Below, piece after piece: positions 1 to 8,486 of a stretch of DNA of 64,000 bases. Made by a program: the position numbers and the translations under genes. The notes beneath the pieces were generated by a model that had not been told where the DNA came from, made no database searches, and worked only from the letters and a program-made list of their open reading frames with translations. The stretch comes from Armatimonadota bacterium (lineage in GTDB: Bacteria; Armatimonadota; Hebobacteria; CAIYQO01), in contig JAKPKV010000048.1 of the NCBI GenBank assembly GCA_029553475.1, forward strand, positions 1-64,000, given 5' to 3'. How positions within the stretch are numbered: position 1 is the stretch's first letter; each line of letters begins with the position of its first letter.

Positions 1-276
1 CTGCGGGAGCGGCCCGTCGCCATCTTCACCGTGCATCTCCTGGCGCGGGACGACACGGCGGAGAGCCGCGCGCAGCGGGAGCGCTATACCGCGCCCGTGC
101 GCGCCGGCATCATCCCCGTCACCGAGGCGTTCTTCGCCGGCCGGCTGGAGCGGGCGCGCCTATCGTGCGGCGAGCGGCTCATCGCCCGCATGGTGAAGGC
201 GGGGGAGATTGACGCCTGTGACTGGGAGGCGGTGTGCGCCTGGGCGCGGGAGGCGGCGGAGATGCTGAAGGGATGA
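1..276 (+). CDS. Flavodoxin-domain protein, HemG (protoporphyrinogen oxidase)-like, C-terminal part
   Basis: The reading frame is open from the first base, so the N-terminal half with the FMN loop lies outside the window. The visible 91 residues begin RPVAIFTVHLL, continue with a segment resembling the FAGRLE strand and end in DWEAVCAWAREAAEML. This order (core strand, FAG.L segment, then a D-W-x-A-x-x-A-W-A helix) matches the end of menaquinone-dependent protoporphyrinogen oxidase/flavodoxin_5 proteins, which transfer electrons through FMN and in HemG oxidise protoporphyrinogen IX. The family is a recognition by pattern; a haem role is only inferred. It converges with the TPR gene, and a strong GC hairpin separates them. 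Confidence 0.65.
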   Translation: MRERPVAIFTVHLLARDDTAESRAQRERYTAPVRAGIIPVTEAFFAGRLERARLSCGERLIARMVKAGEIDACDWEAVCAWAREAAEMLKG

Positions 277-281
277 AGGGC

Positions 282-303
282 GGGGCGCCCGTCCGGGCGC
301 CCC
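282..303. terminator. GC hairpin between convergent genes
   Basis: A perfect 9-bp stem (GGGGCGCCC / GGGCGCCCC) with a 4-nt loop sits between the stop of the flavodoxin gene and the stop of the TPR gene. There is no T-tract on either side, so it is at most a hairpin that assists termination in both directions. Confidence 0.45.
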
Positions 304-330
304 GGGTATGGCAGCACGCGCCGCGCGGCA

Positions 331-3231
331 TCACGGCGTGGGGAGCGTCAGATTGTATTGCTTGGCCAGCGCGGGGGCGGCTTTGGCGGCGTCGCTGCCG
401 GGGAAGTTTTTCAGCAGCGTGGTGAGGGCGAAGTTGGCGGCTTCCGTGTTGCCGTTGAGCGCGCTGCACTCGGCGAGCTGGAGCAGCGAGCGGCTGGACC
501 ACGGCTCGTAGCCGTAGAAGGCCACCGCGGCGTATTCCTTCGCCGCCGGCTCGTACTTCTTCTCCGCGAAGTAGCTCTGCGCCAGGTGGAACTGGGCTTC
601 CGGCGCCACGTTCTTCGCGCGGTCAATGAGCTCGGCGTCGGTGCCTTTGCCCATGGCGTCGCAGAGCTGCAGCGTCTTCGCGAGGTCGGTGCGCGCGGCA
701 ACATACTGCTTCAGCGCCAGCGCGGTGCGCCCCGCGCCCAGCAGCGCGTCCAGCACCTTGCCGCCTTTGGGGAATTTCGCCGCGTACTGGGCATAGGTCT
801 CGCGCGCCGGCACCAGCGTGCCCTGCTTCTCCTGCGCCTGCGCCCGCCAAAACAGGCTCTCCGCGGCAAATTCACTGGTGGGATAATTGGCCGTCACCTT
901 GCCGAAGGCGTCGGCGGCGATGGCGAACTGCTCGGCGAAGAAGGCGCACACCCCGAGCTTGTAGCCGATCAGCGGCGCGAGCGTGTCCGCCGGGGTCAAA
1001 TCCTGCGCGCGGCCCAAGAAGACCATGGCGTCGGTGTAGTTTTTGCGCTCCAGCCAGTATTCGCCGATGCGGTAGAGGCTGTCGCTGGCCAGCGGGCTCT
1101 TCGGGAAGCGCTCGGCGACGGTCGCGAACTGCGCGTTGGCCTCGTCGTGCTTGCCCTGGTCGCGATAGGCCCAGGCGATCTGATAGGCGGCCTGATCGCC
1201 CTGCCGGTGCGCGGCCGGCACGTTCAGGTAGGCCTTGATCGCCTCGGCATAGTCTTTCTGCTCGGCGTAGTTGAAGCCGAGATGGAAATAGGCGTCCGCC
1301 ACCAGCGGATGGTCCGGATACTTCGCCACCAACGCGCCGTAGGTGGCGATGGCCTGCGCGCGGTCTTTCTTCGTCTGCGCCACCCAGGCCAGGCCGAGCA
1401 GCGCGTTCGGCTCCAGCTCCGACTGCGGGAACTCCTTCAGGATGAGCTGATAGGTCTCCATGGCGTCCGCGCCGCGGCCGTTATTCAGGTAGGCCTCCGC
1501 GAGGAACATCAGCGCTTCCGCGCGGTCCTTGCCGGTGACGCGCTTGTGCTCGGCCAGCGCCTTCGCGGTGGTGAGCGCCTCGGGATAGTTGCGCAGGTCC
1601 AGGTACGCCTGGGTGAGGCCGCGCTGGATGAGCGGGGTGAGGTCGGTGGCCGGCGCCAGCGCGAGGGCGGCCTTGTAGCCGGCGATCGCCTCGCCGAGAT
1701 TGCTCTGTTTGTGTTGCGCGGCGCCGATGAGATAGTGCGCCTGCGCCAGCACGTCGGCGGCGGGCTTGCTGTCCACCACCTTTTTGGCGGCGTCCACCGC
1801 CGCGGGGTAGCGGCCGGCGAGGAATTCCTGGCGCGCGAGCTGCAGCGCCACGCTGGACACCGCCGCCGGCGGCAGATTGCCGGCCATGGCGCGCAGCTGC
1901 TCGGCGGTCATGGACTGGGTGAGGCGCGCGATGCCGGCCTGCGCTTCGCCCGCCTCGCGCGAGGTCGGCCACTTTTCCATGACCTCGCGGAAGCTGGCCG
2001 CGGCTTTCTCGCGGGCGTCGGCGGCGCCGGCGGCCGCCAGGTCTTCATAGCTGAAGCCGATGAGCAGCGTGGCCCGGGTGACGGACGCCGCCGCCTTCTC
2101 GCCCGGCGCTTTCAGGTAGCGCTGGAAGGCGGCAATCGTCTCGGTATAGGCGCGGGCGTCCTGCTGCTGCTGGGCGAGGCTGAACCAGCTCTGCCCCGAC
2201 CAGTAATGCGCCTGCAGCGCCAGGTCGGGATATTTGCCGCCGGCCGCGCGCGCGTATTCCGCCAGCGCGTCCTGGAACTGTCCGTCGTTATAGAGGGCGT
2301 GGCCGCGCCACAGGCGGGCTTCCATCGCGTCCTGGCCGGCGCCGTCCAGCGTCTCCAGGGCGCCGGCGTAGGCGGCGGCGGCTTTCGGATACTCTTTCAG
2401 ATCAAAATGCGCGTGGCCCAGCGCCACCGCGGCTTTCTGCTTCGCCGACGGGGTGGATTTCTGACTGGCCGTCACCGCGGAGAAGAGGCTGACGGCGCGG
2501 GCGTAATCGGCGGCGCGGGTGGGGGCGTCGGTGCGCGCGCGGTTCACGTAGGCGAAGGCCAGCGTCAGCGTCGCCTCGCCCGCCACCTCGGAATCCTTGT
2601 ACTGCGTCGTCACCTTCTCCAGCGCGGCAATGGCGGGGCCATAGCTCGCGCGGCGCAGCTCGATATCGCCGATGGAGTACCAGGCCCAGGGGGTCAGCGC
2701 GTGGTCGGGCGCGAGCTCAGTGACGCGCCGGTACTCCGCCACGGCGTCCGGCAGCTTGTTCAGTTGGAAGAGGCTCTCCGCCAGCCAGTATTGCGCGCGC
2801 ACCGTCATGTCTTTCTCGGCGCTCAACGTCAGGCAGTTTTTATAGGATTTCGCGGCGCGGTCATAATCCTTCTGCGCCAGGTAGCACTCGGCCATCTGAT
2901 AATGGGTTTCCGCGCGCAGCTTGACGAAGTCGGCGGCCATCGCTTTGGCGATCACCAGCGCATACGCTTCCAGCGCCTTGTCATACTTCAACTGGCGCTG
3001 GTGCACCCGGCCGATCAGGTAGTTGGCCATGTGCACGCGCGCGTCGGTGGGGTAGTCCGCGATGAACTTCGTCAGCTCGGTGACCGCCTGATCGTCCAGG
3101 CGGATATTGTAGAGCTGCTGCGCGGTGGCGAAGGCCTTGTCGGCGGGGGGGGGCGCGGCCTGCGCGAGGGTGGCGCCGAGGAGCCCCGCCCACAGCACGA
3201 GCAGGAGCCTGAGCAGAACGGACTGTCGCAT
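331..3231 (-). CDS. Large secreted TPR-repeat protein
   Basis: This 966-residue protein starts with a Sec signal peptide (MRQSVLLRLLLVLWAGLLG, then an AQA-AP cleavage region). The rest is an almost unbroken run of tetratricopeptide-like helix pairs, with the A..Y..A/W....Y..A....L spacing repeated about 20 times (for example near residues 45, 80, 120, 160 and on to 930). It resembles YbgF/BamD-type and 'tetratricopeptide repeat' periplasmic scaffolds. No enzymatic domain is visible, so a scaffold role in the envelope is inferred. The start at MRQSVL was chosen over an upstream in-frame extension because it is preceded by GGAGG at good spacing and begins the signal peptide. The gene is divergent from the AI-2E family transporter gene. 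Confidence 0.85.
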   Translation of the reverse strand: MRQSVLLRLLLVLWAGLLGATLAQAAPPPADKAFATAQQLYNIRLDDQAVTELTKFIADYPTDARVHMANYLIGRVHQRQLKYDKALEAYALVIAKAMAADFVKLRAETHYQMAECYLAQKDYDRAAKSYKNCLTLSAEKDMTVRAQYWLAESLFQLNKLPDAVAEYRRVTELAPDHALTPWAWYSIGDIELRRASYGPAIAALEKVTTQYKDSEVAGEATLTLAFAYVNRARTDAPTRAADYARAVSLFSAVTASQKSTPSAKQKAAVALGHAHFDLKEYPKAAAAYAGALETLDGAGQDAMEARLWRGHALYNDGQFQDALAEYARAAGGKYPDLALQAHYWSGQSWFSLAQQQQDARAYTETIAAFQRYLKAPGEKAAASVTRATLLIGFSYEDLAAAGAADAREKAAASFREVMEKWPTSREAGEAQAGIARLTQSMTAEQLRAMAGNLPPAAVSSVALQLARQEFLAGRYPAAVDAAKKVVDSKPAADVLAQAHYLIGAAQHKQSNLGEAIAGYKAALALAPATDLTPLIQRGLTQAYLDLRNYPEALTTAKALAEHKRVTGKDRAEALMFLAEAYLNNGRGADAMETYQLILKEFPQSELEPNALLGLAWVAQTKKDRAQAIATYGALVAKYPDHPLVADAYFHLGFNYAEQKDYAEAIKAYLNVPAAHRQGDQAAYQIAWAYRDQGKHDEANAQFATVAERFPKSPLASDSLYRIGEYWLERKNYTDAMVFLGRAQDLTPADTLAPLIGYKLGVCAFFAEQFAIAADAFGKVTANYPTSEFAAESLFWRAQAQEKQGTLVPARETYAQYAAKFPKGGKVLDALLGAGRTALALKQYVAARTDLAKTLQLCDAMGKGTDAELIDRAKNVAPEAQFHLAQSYFAEKKYEPAAKEYAAVAFYGYEPWSSRSLLQLAECSALNGNTEAANFALTTLLKNFPGSDAAKAAPALAKQYNLTLPTP

Positions 3232-3596
3232 GAGATCCTCCACTGGCAGACGGTCTGCCGATGAGATGATGACCGGCAGCCCAGCGTGCGGTATAATAGG
3301 GCGACCGGACACGGAGACCGCGGTATCCGTGCTATTGTACCACGTGACGCGCAATAAATAACCTGGTGACGCGCAAGAAATAACCTGCCCGGCGCGGAAG
3401 AATACGGCAGAACCCGCGGCAATCGTAAAATGCCCCGTGCCGAAGGTCCCGGAGAACATGGCATCACCCACCCATGCGGGCGCGCGTGGGTCGGGATTTT
3501 CACACGCGCGACAGGGGACGGCCGTGCCACCGTGGCGGAGACAGGTGTCACCTCGCCCTGCCCTCTCGCGCCGTGCCGTCCGCCCGGAGGAGTGGA
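3232..3596. other. Divergent intergenic region with 22-bp tandem repeat
   Basis: This 365-bp spacer separates the TPR gene (left) from the AI-2E family gene (right). It holds two adjacent near-identical 22-bp units (3344-3365 and 3366-3387, core gtgacgcgcaa.aaataacctg, one difference). A TATAAT hexamer lies at 3292-3297 on the plus strand and a TACAAT at 3334-3339 read on the minus strand. Neither has a convincing -35, so the promoters are only suggested. The tandem unit could be a double operator. No ORF here looks coding. Confidence 0.45.
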
Positions 3597-4736
3597 ATGC
3601 AGGCAACGTCCGACACCCGCCCGATGCGCCTGGTGGCCGTCAGCATCGCGCTGATCGCCCTCGTGGTGATCCTGTTCATCACCGCGCCGCTCGTCTGGTC
3701 GGTATTGCAGCTCTTCATCATCGTGACGCTGCTGGTGCTGGCGCTGGAGCCGCCGGTGCGCTGGCTCACCGCGCGGCGGATACCGCGCGGCGGCGCCGTC
3801 GCCATCGTCATGTTCGCCGCGCTGGCGCTCATCGTCCTCTTTTTCGCGCTGGTGGTGCCGCGCATCATCGAGCAGGTGCAGCAGTTGTTCCACGCGCTGC
3901 CCGGCTTCTGGGCGCAGATGACCGCCCGCGCCGAGCCGTGGCTGCGCAACTACCCGCAGCTCGCCGAGGCGCTCAGCCCCGACCGCTTTTTCGGGCAGCT
4001 CAGCGCGGCGTCCAGCGCGCTGCTCAGCGCCGCCAGCTCCATCTTCGCCGGCGCGGTGGGGGCGCTCACCGCGCTCATGCTCGCGCTCGTGGCCACCATT
4101 TACGCGCTGCTGCGGCCGCTGCCGCTGGTCTTTGGCCTGCGCGGCCTTTTTCCCGCCTCGTGGTGGCCGAAGGTGGACCACATCAGCGCGGCCATCGCCA
4201 CGCGCATTCGCGGCTGGGTGCGGGGCACCTTCGCCCTCGCCATCATCATCGGCACGCTCGATTACCTCGCCCTCTGGATCATCAATCTGCTCCCCGGACC
4301 GGATGTGCCGTACATCATGACCTTCGCCGTGATTGGCGGGGTGCTGGAGATTGTGCCGGTGGTCGGGCCCATCATCGCCACCGTGCTGCCCGCCATCGCC
4401 GGTTTCTCCCTCAACCCGATGCTGGGGCTGTTCGTCATCCTCGCCTTCTTCATCGTGCAGCAACTGGAGAATCATCTCATCGTGCCGCTGGTGATGCACC
4501 AGGCGGTCAAGCTGCACCCGGTGAGCCTGCTGTTTGCGCTGGTGGTGCTGTCCGGCCTGTTCGGCCTCTTCGGCGCGATCATCGCGGTGCCGGTGGCCGC
4601 CGTCTTCAAGGTGCTCTACGACGAGTGGTATTACCCGATGATGCACGACGGCCGCGCCCCGTTGAGCCCGCCGGATGAAGCGAGCCTGGCGCGACACAGC
4701 CTGGAGGACGATCCGGAGAACGTGCCGGAGTCGTAA
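3597..4736 (+). CDS. AI-2E family transporter (PF01594-type permease)
   Basis: This is a 379-residue integral membrane protein. Hydrophobic segments occur near residues 10-30, 35-50, 62-85, 150-175, 215-235 and in a tight group at 250-345. The family's typical features are visible: an N-terminal pair of helices, a long soluble stretch in the middle (about 90-150), and a glycine/proline-rich C-terminal helix group containing ENHLIVPLV. The family exports AI-2 in a few studied cases, while others move Na+ or have no known substrate, so no substrate is claimed. The ATG was chosen because GGAGGAG precedes it by 5-7 nt and the upstream in-frame extension is arginine-rich and non-membrane. Confidence 0.85.
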   Translation: MQATSDTRPMRLVAVSIALIALVVILFITAPLVWSVLQLFIIVTLLVLALEPPVRWLTARRIPRGGAVAIVMFAALALIVLFFALVVPRIIEQVQQLFHALPGFWAQMTARAEPWLRNYPQLAEALSPDRFFGQLSAASSALLSAASSIFAGAVGALTALMLALVATIYALLRPLPLVFGLRGLFPASWWPKVDHISAAIATRIRGWVRGTFALAIIIGTLDYLALWIINLLPGPDVPYIMTFAVIGGVLEIVPVVGPIIATVLPAIAGFSLNPMLGLFVILAFFIVQQLENHLIVPLVMHQAVKLHPVSLLFALVVLSGLFGLFGAIIAVPVAAVFKVLYDEWYYPMMHDGRAPLSPPDEASLARHSLEDDPENVPES

Positions 4737-4855
4737 CGCGCCCCTTTGCGCCCTTCCCGCGACACGCGCCCCTTGTGCCCGTCGGCGTCGCGGGGTATCC
4801 CCGAAAGTAGCGCGGCAGCAGCAAGGCAGTTTTCGTCGCGGAAAGGGGAGCCGAC

Positions 4856-5563
4856 ATGGCGCGATGTCCGGAATGTCACGCGCCGGCGGCGGCCGAAGCG
4901 CGCTATTGCGCGGAGTGCGGCGCGTCGCTGGGCGGGCGGGAGACGGCGGGGCCGTTGATCCCGCAATTCGCGGGCGCCGGCGCGGACGCGCCGGCGCTGC
5001 CGATAGATCAGCCGGGCTTCTCCATGAAGCAGGTGCTCACCGCCGTCAGCCTCATCGCGCTCTTTTTGCTCTTCATCATCTTCTACGTCGGGCGCCCGGC
5101 TCCCCCCGCCGGGGCGGGGGCGCTGCCGGTGCTGGGCGGCATGGGCGAGGCGGTGACGGTGGGCGACACGGTCTGGGGGGTGGCCTTCACCGAGCGGCCG
5201 GCGCGCTTCGCCAACCGCCCCGCCCGCAACGGGCAGTTCGTGGTAGTGGGCGTGGTCGCCGGCAACCGCGGCGCGGAACAGTTCACCCTCGCCACCGGCG
5301 CGGCGGCGCTGCAGGATGGCGACACCGGCGCGCGCTACACCCCGACCTTCATCGCCTGGGGCACGCCGGACGATTTTTCCCGCGGGCGCTACGCCGCGCG
5401 CTATACCGTGCCGCCGCAGGGCACCGCCGCCGGCCTGCTCGTGTTCGACGTGCCGACGACGCTGGCGCATCCGCGCCTGCTGGTGCGCGACCTGGCCGGC
5501 GCGAAAGATTTCGTGGGGGGGATTGCCCTGGAGCGGGCGGCGGAAGGCGGCGGGATGCTGTAG
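4856..5563 (+). CDS. Zinc-ribbon, single-pass membrane protein with DUF4352-like domain
   Basis: The 235-residue product begins with a zinc ribbon (C4PEC7 ... C21AEC24, two CxxC knuckles). A low-complexity linker and one membrane helix (about residues 60-82, VLTAVSLIALFLLFIIFYVG) follow. The C-terminal 130 residues form an all-beta domain (GDTVWGV.. FVVVGVVAGNRG .. F.L) that resembles DUF4352/telokin-like modules. With the ribbon inside and the beta domain outside, it looks like a small envelope sensor or stress protein; the function is unknown. GGGGAG precedes the ATG. It lies just downstream of the AI-2E family gene on the same strand and may be cotranscribed. Confidence 0.65.
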   Translation: MARCPECHAPAAAEARYCAECGASLGGRETAGPLIPQFAGAGADAPALPIDQPGFSMKQVLTAVSLIALFLLFIIFYVGRPAPPAGAGALPVLGGMGEAVTVGDTVWGVAFTERPARFANRPARNGQFVVVGVVAGNRGAEQFTLATGAAALQDGDTGARYTPTFIAWGTPDDFSRGRYAARYTVPPQGTAAGLLVFDVPTTLAHPRLLVRDLAGAKDFVGGIALERAAEGGGML

Positions 5564-5700
5564 CGGTCCGCGCGGATCCGGTGCGGCGGCACGGGGATCA
5601 GGCCGATCAGTATCAGCCGGGCGCAACGGCCAGCGGGCTCGCTGTACCCGCGCGGTGACAGTACGCGGTCGCATCGTGGCCGCCCATACGGCCGGTTACC

Positions 5701-5728
5701 AAAAAGGGCCGGGCACATGGCCCGGCCC
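5701..5728 (-). terminator. Intrinsic terminator of the RNase E/G gene
   Basis: Read on the minus strand just after the stop codon, there is a perfect 8-bp GC stem (GGGCCGGG / CCCGGCCC, 7-nt loop) followed directly by five Ts. This is a textbook rho-independent terminator and marks the 3' end of the DUF2344-RNase E/G transcript. Confidence 0.8.
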
Positions 5729-5738
5729 CGTGCGCTGC

Positions 5739-8390
5739 TCAGGCTTCCGCCGGCTCCTCCGGCGGCGTATCCGTTTTCTTCGCGCGCGGCTTGCGCGGGG
5801 CGCGCGGTGTGCGGGCGGGTTTGTCGGGGGCCGGGGGCGGCTCGGCGGGCGTCTCGCCCTCCAGGGTGAGCTGCGCTGCCGGTTCCGCCGCTTTCGTCGT
5901 GCGGCGGGGGGCGCGGCGGCGCGGTTTCGGCGCCGGCTCGACGGGCGTCTCGCCCTCCAGGGGCGGTTCGGGGGGACGCTCGCCCGCCAGCGGCGGCTCG
6001 CCGGTCGGCGGTGTTTCCTCGCCACCGATGACGCTGATCATCGTCATCAGCGCTTCCGCGGCCACGTCGGGCGGGATTTCCTCAAACTGCGGTGCCAGCG
6101 CCACCGGCTCGGTGGGCTGGCGCTCGCTGCGGCTGCGGCGGCGGCCGCCGCGGCGGCGCCGGCGTGATTTCGCCGGGGCAGCGTCCGACTCGACGGGCGT
6201 CTCGCCCTCCAGTTGCGGCTCGAGAGGACTCTCGCCTTCCAGGGGCGGTTCGAGGGGACGCTCGCCCTCCAGGAGCGGTTTGGCGACCAGTTCTTCCGCC
6301 GCCGTCTCACCGCGCGTCCCCCGCCCGCGGCCGCCACGGCGGCGGCGCTTGTGGCGCGCGGCGTCGGCCGCGTCGGGCTCCGCTTCCGCCTCCGTCACGA
6401 CCTCGGCGGCCAGCGGCGCCATCGCTTCGGCGTCGGGGGTGACGCCGGGCTGGGTGAGCGGAATCTCGACGATGCGCGATTCGCGGCGCGTCTTTCGGCG
6501 GCGGCCCCGGCGGTCGGTCTCCGCCTCGGCCTCCTCCGGCGTCTCCACGGCAAAGGAGGTGGGGGAGAGCAGGCTCATGCCGTCGGGCGGGAGCTGAGCG
6601 AGCTCCTCGCGCAGATAGGTGGGCAGCACCGATTCCGGCACCAGGGGGGGGCGCTGGCGCGGCGCGGGCAGCGCGTCCGCCCGCACGGCGCGCAGCTCTT
6701 CGGCCAGCGGCGCGGCGAAGGCCAGCGAGGTGCCGGTGTCGGTGATTTTTACCTTCACCTTCGCCCCCACCGGCGCGTCCAGTCCCGGCACCACCACGAA
6801 GATGCCCTTCGTGCAGACCAGCGGATCCAGCGAGAGCTCGGGGTCGGGATTCACCACCCGCGCCTCGACGGTTTCCTCTTCCTCCAGGTGCGGCACGGCG
6901 GCCAGCGCCTGCTCCAGGGTGAGGCGGTCCATCCGGTACGTGTTCGGGTGATACTCCTCTTCCAGCCGGAAGTAGATGGGCCGGCCGACATACTGCTCCA
7001 GATCGCGGTGCGCCTCTCCCTCATAGCCGAGCATGCTCGCGACGACCCGCGGGTGGGCGTAGACGAGGAAGGCTTCCGTCTCGGCATGCACCACGCTCTG
7101 CGCGGCCAGCTCGCGCTCGATGCGCAGCGCCATGGTGAGGGGGTTCTGCACGCGGCCGATGCCGCTGCAGTAGGGACAGGGCTCGGTGAGCAGGCGTCCC
7201 ATGCTGTCGCCGGTGCGCTTGCGCGTCATCTCCACCAACCCCAGCGGCGAGATGCTGTGCACCTTGATCTTCGCGCGGTCGCGGCGCAGCGCGTCCTCGA
7301 ACGCGCGCATCACCTGCTGGCGATGGCGCGGATTGTCCATGTCAATGAAGTCCACCACGATGATGCCGCCGAGGTCGCGCACGCGCAGCTGCCGCGCCAC
7401 TTCCTCCGCCGCCTGCAGGTTCGTGGTGAGCACCGTCTCCGCCAGCTCGGTGGAGCCGACAAAGCGGCCGGTATTCACGTCAATGGCGGTGAGCGCTTCC
7501 GCCTGATCCACCACCAGGTACCCGCCGGAGGGGAGCCACACGCGCCGCTTCAGCAGCCGCTCGATCTCCGGCTCGATATTATAGGCGTGGAAGATGGGCA
7601 GGGCTTCATCATACAGGAAGACGCGGTGCTTCATCCCCGGCGCGATCATGTCCACCAGCTCGAGCACGTTTTCGTAGACGCTGGGCGCATCCACCACCAC
7701 GCGGCCCACGTCGCGGGTGAAGGCGTCGCGGATCAGGCGGAAAATGAGGGTGAGGTCGCCGTGGATCAGCGATGGCGCGGGCGCGCCAGCGGCCTTGGCG
7801 TCAATGCGATCCTTCAGGTCCACCAGCAGGCGGATATCGCCTTCCAGCTCTTCATCGCTTTTCCCCTCCGCCTCGGTGCGCACGATGAGGCTGCAGCCGT
7901 CGGGGCGCAGGCGGGCGGCGAGGGCGCGCAGGCGGGTGCGCTCGCGGGGATCTTCGATCTTGCGGGAGACGCCGACGTAGCTGCCGGAGTTGAGCATGAG
8001 GACGGTGTAGCGGCCGGGGAGAGAGAGGCGGGTGGTGATGCGGGCGCCTTTGGTGCCCATGGGGGCGCGCAACACCTGGACCATGATCTCCTGGGTGTTG
8101 CGGATGAGCTGGGTGATGGGGGGGACGACGCGGCGCCCGGGCCGGCCGTTCTCCTCTTCTTCCTCTTCTTCCGGCACGATATCGGAGGCGGAGAGGAAGG
8201 CGTTGCGCTCCACACCGATATCCACGAAGGCGGCATCCATGCCTTTCAACACTTTCGTCACGCGGCCGCGATAGATGTTGCCGACGATCTTCGGCTCGCG
8301 TTCAATGTGCACTTCCATCAGCCGGCCGTCTTCCAGGATCGCCACGCGCGATTCCAGCTCGCCGGCATTGACGATGATCTCTTTTGTCAT
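5739..8390 (-). CDS. rne: Ribonuclease E/G family endoribonuclease with repeat-rich C-terminal tail
   Basis: The 883-residue enzyme cleaves single-stranded RNA for mRNA decay and rRNA maturation. The catalytic half has an S1 domain (about 35-115, interrupted by an acidic EEEEEEE insert), the RNase E core with metal ligands D304 (AIDVNTG) and D347/D350 (VVDFIDMD), and a Zn-link C405PYC408SG; these positions match E. coli RNase E closely. After about residue 560 the protein becomes a disordered tail of Arg-rich RRRRRGGR blocks, probably binding RNA, and repeated LEGE.P.EP units. The tail repeats are encoded by a DNA repeat also found between genes. The ATG at 8390 (AAAAGG upstream) is preferred to an in-frame TTG two codons earlier. 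Confidence 0.93.
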   Translation of the reverse strand: MTKEIIVNAGELESRVAILEDGRLMEVHIEREPKIVGNIYRGRVTKVLKGMDAAFVDIGVERNAFLSASDIVPEEEEEEENGRPGRRVVPPITQLIRNTQEIMVQVLRAPMGTKGARITTRLSLPGRYTVLMLNSGSYVGVSRKIEDPRERTRLRALAARLRPDGCSLIVRTEAEGKSDEELEGDIRLLVDLKDRIDAKAAGAPAPSLIHGDLTLIFRLIRDAFTRDVGRVVVDAPSVYENVLELVDMIAPGMKHRVFLYDEALPIFHAYNIEPEIERLLKRRVWLPSGGYLVVDQAEALTAIDVNTGRFVGSTELAETVLTTNLQAAEEVARQLRVRDLGGIIVVDFIDMDNPRHRQQVMRAFEDALRRDRAKIKVHSISPLGLVEMTRKRTGDSMGRLLTEPCPYCSGIGRVQNPLTMALRIERELAAQSVVHAETEAFLVYAHPRVVASMLGYEGEAHRDLEQYVGRPIYFRLEEEYHPNTYRMDRLTLEQALAAVPHLEEEETVEARVVNPDPELSLDPLVCTKGIFVVVPGLDAPVGAKVKVKITDTGTSLAFAAPLAEELRAVRADALPAPRQRPPLVPESVLPTYLREELAQLPPDGMSLLSPTSFAVETPEEAEAETDRRGRRRKTRRESRIVEIPLTQPGVTPDAEAMAPLAAEVVTEAEAEPDAADAARHKRRRRGGRGRGTRGETAAEELVAKPLLEGERPLEPPLEGESPLEPQLEGETPVESDAAPAKSRRRRRGGRRRSRSERQPTEPVALAPQFEEIPPDVAAEALMTMISVIGGEETPPTGEPPLAGERPPEPPLEGETPVEPAPKPRRRAPRRTTKAAEPAAQLTLEGETPAEPPPAPDKPARTPRAPRKPRAKKTDTPPEEPAEA
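5842..6290 (-). repeat. Family A repeat array inside the RNase E/G tail
   Basis: Three clusters (about 5842-5870, 5934-6010 and 6185-6285) contain at least six copies of a unit of roughly 33 bp with the plus-strand core GGYTCG..GGGRCGCTCGCC. The minus strand encodes repeated L-E-G-E-x-P-x-E-P. The same core recurs outside genes as a perfect inverted pair at 14150-14285 and in degraded form near 38885-38930, so the coding copies look like insertions or expansions of a dispersed repeat. Confidence 0.7.
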
Positions 8391-8486
8391 GGACAAACCT
8401 TTTCATGCGGGGTCGCGGGCGCGCGGGCTACGGTCGCGACAACCGTGCTCCTGCGCGCCGGCGCCATGCCGCGCCATGTGATGGGC

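Noticed and set aside
358-3264. Long open frame of 968 codons opposite the TPR gene
   Set aside because: Shadow of the TPR gene in GC-rich DNA: Arg/Gly/Leu-rich, no RBS, no family motif, while the other strand has a signal peptide and repeats.
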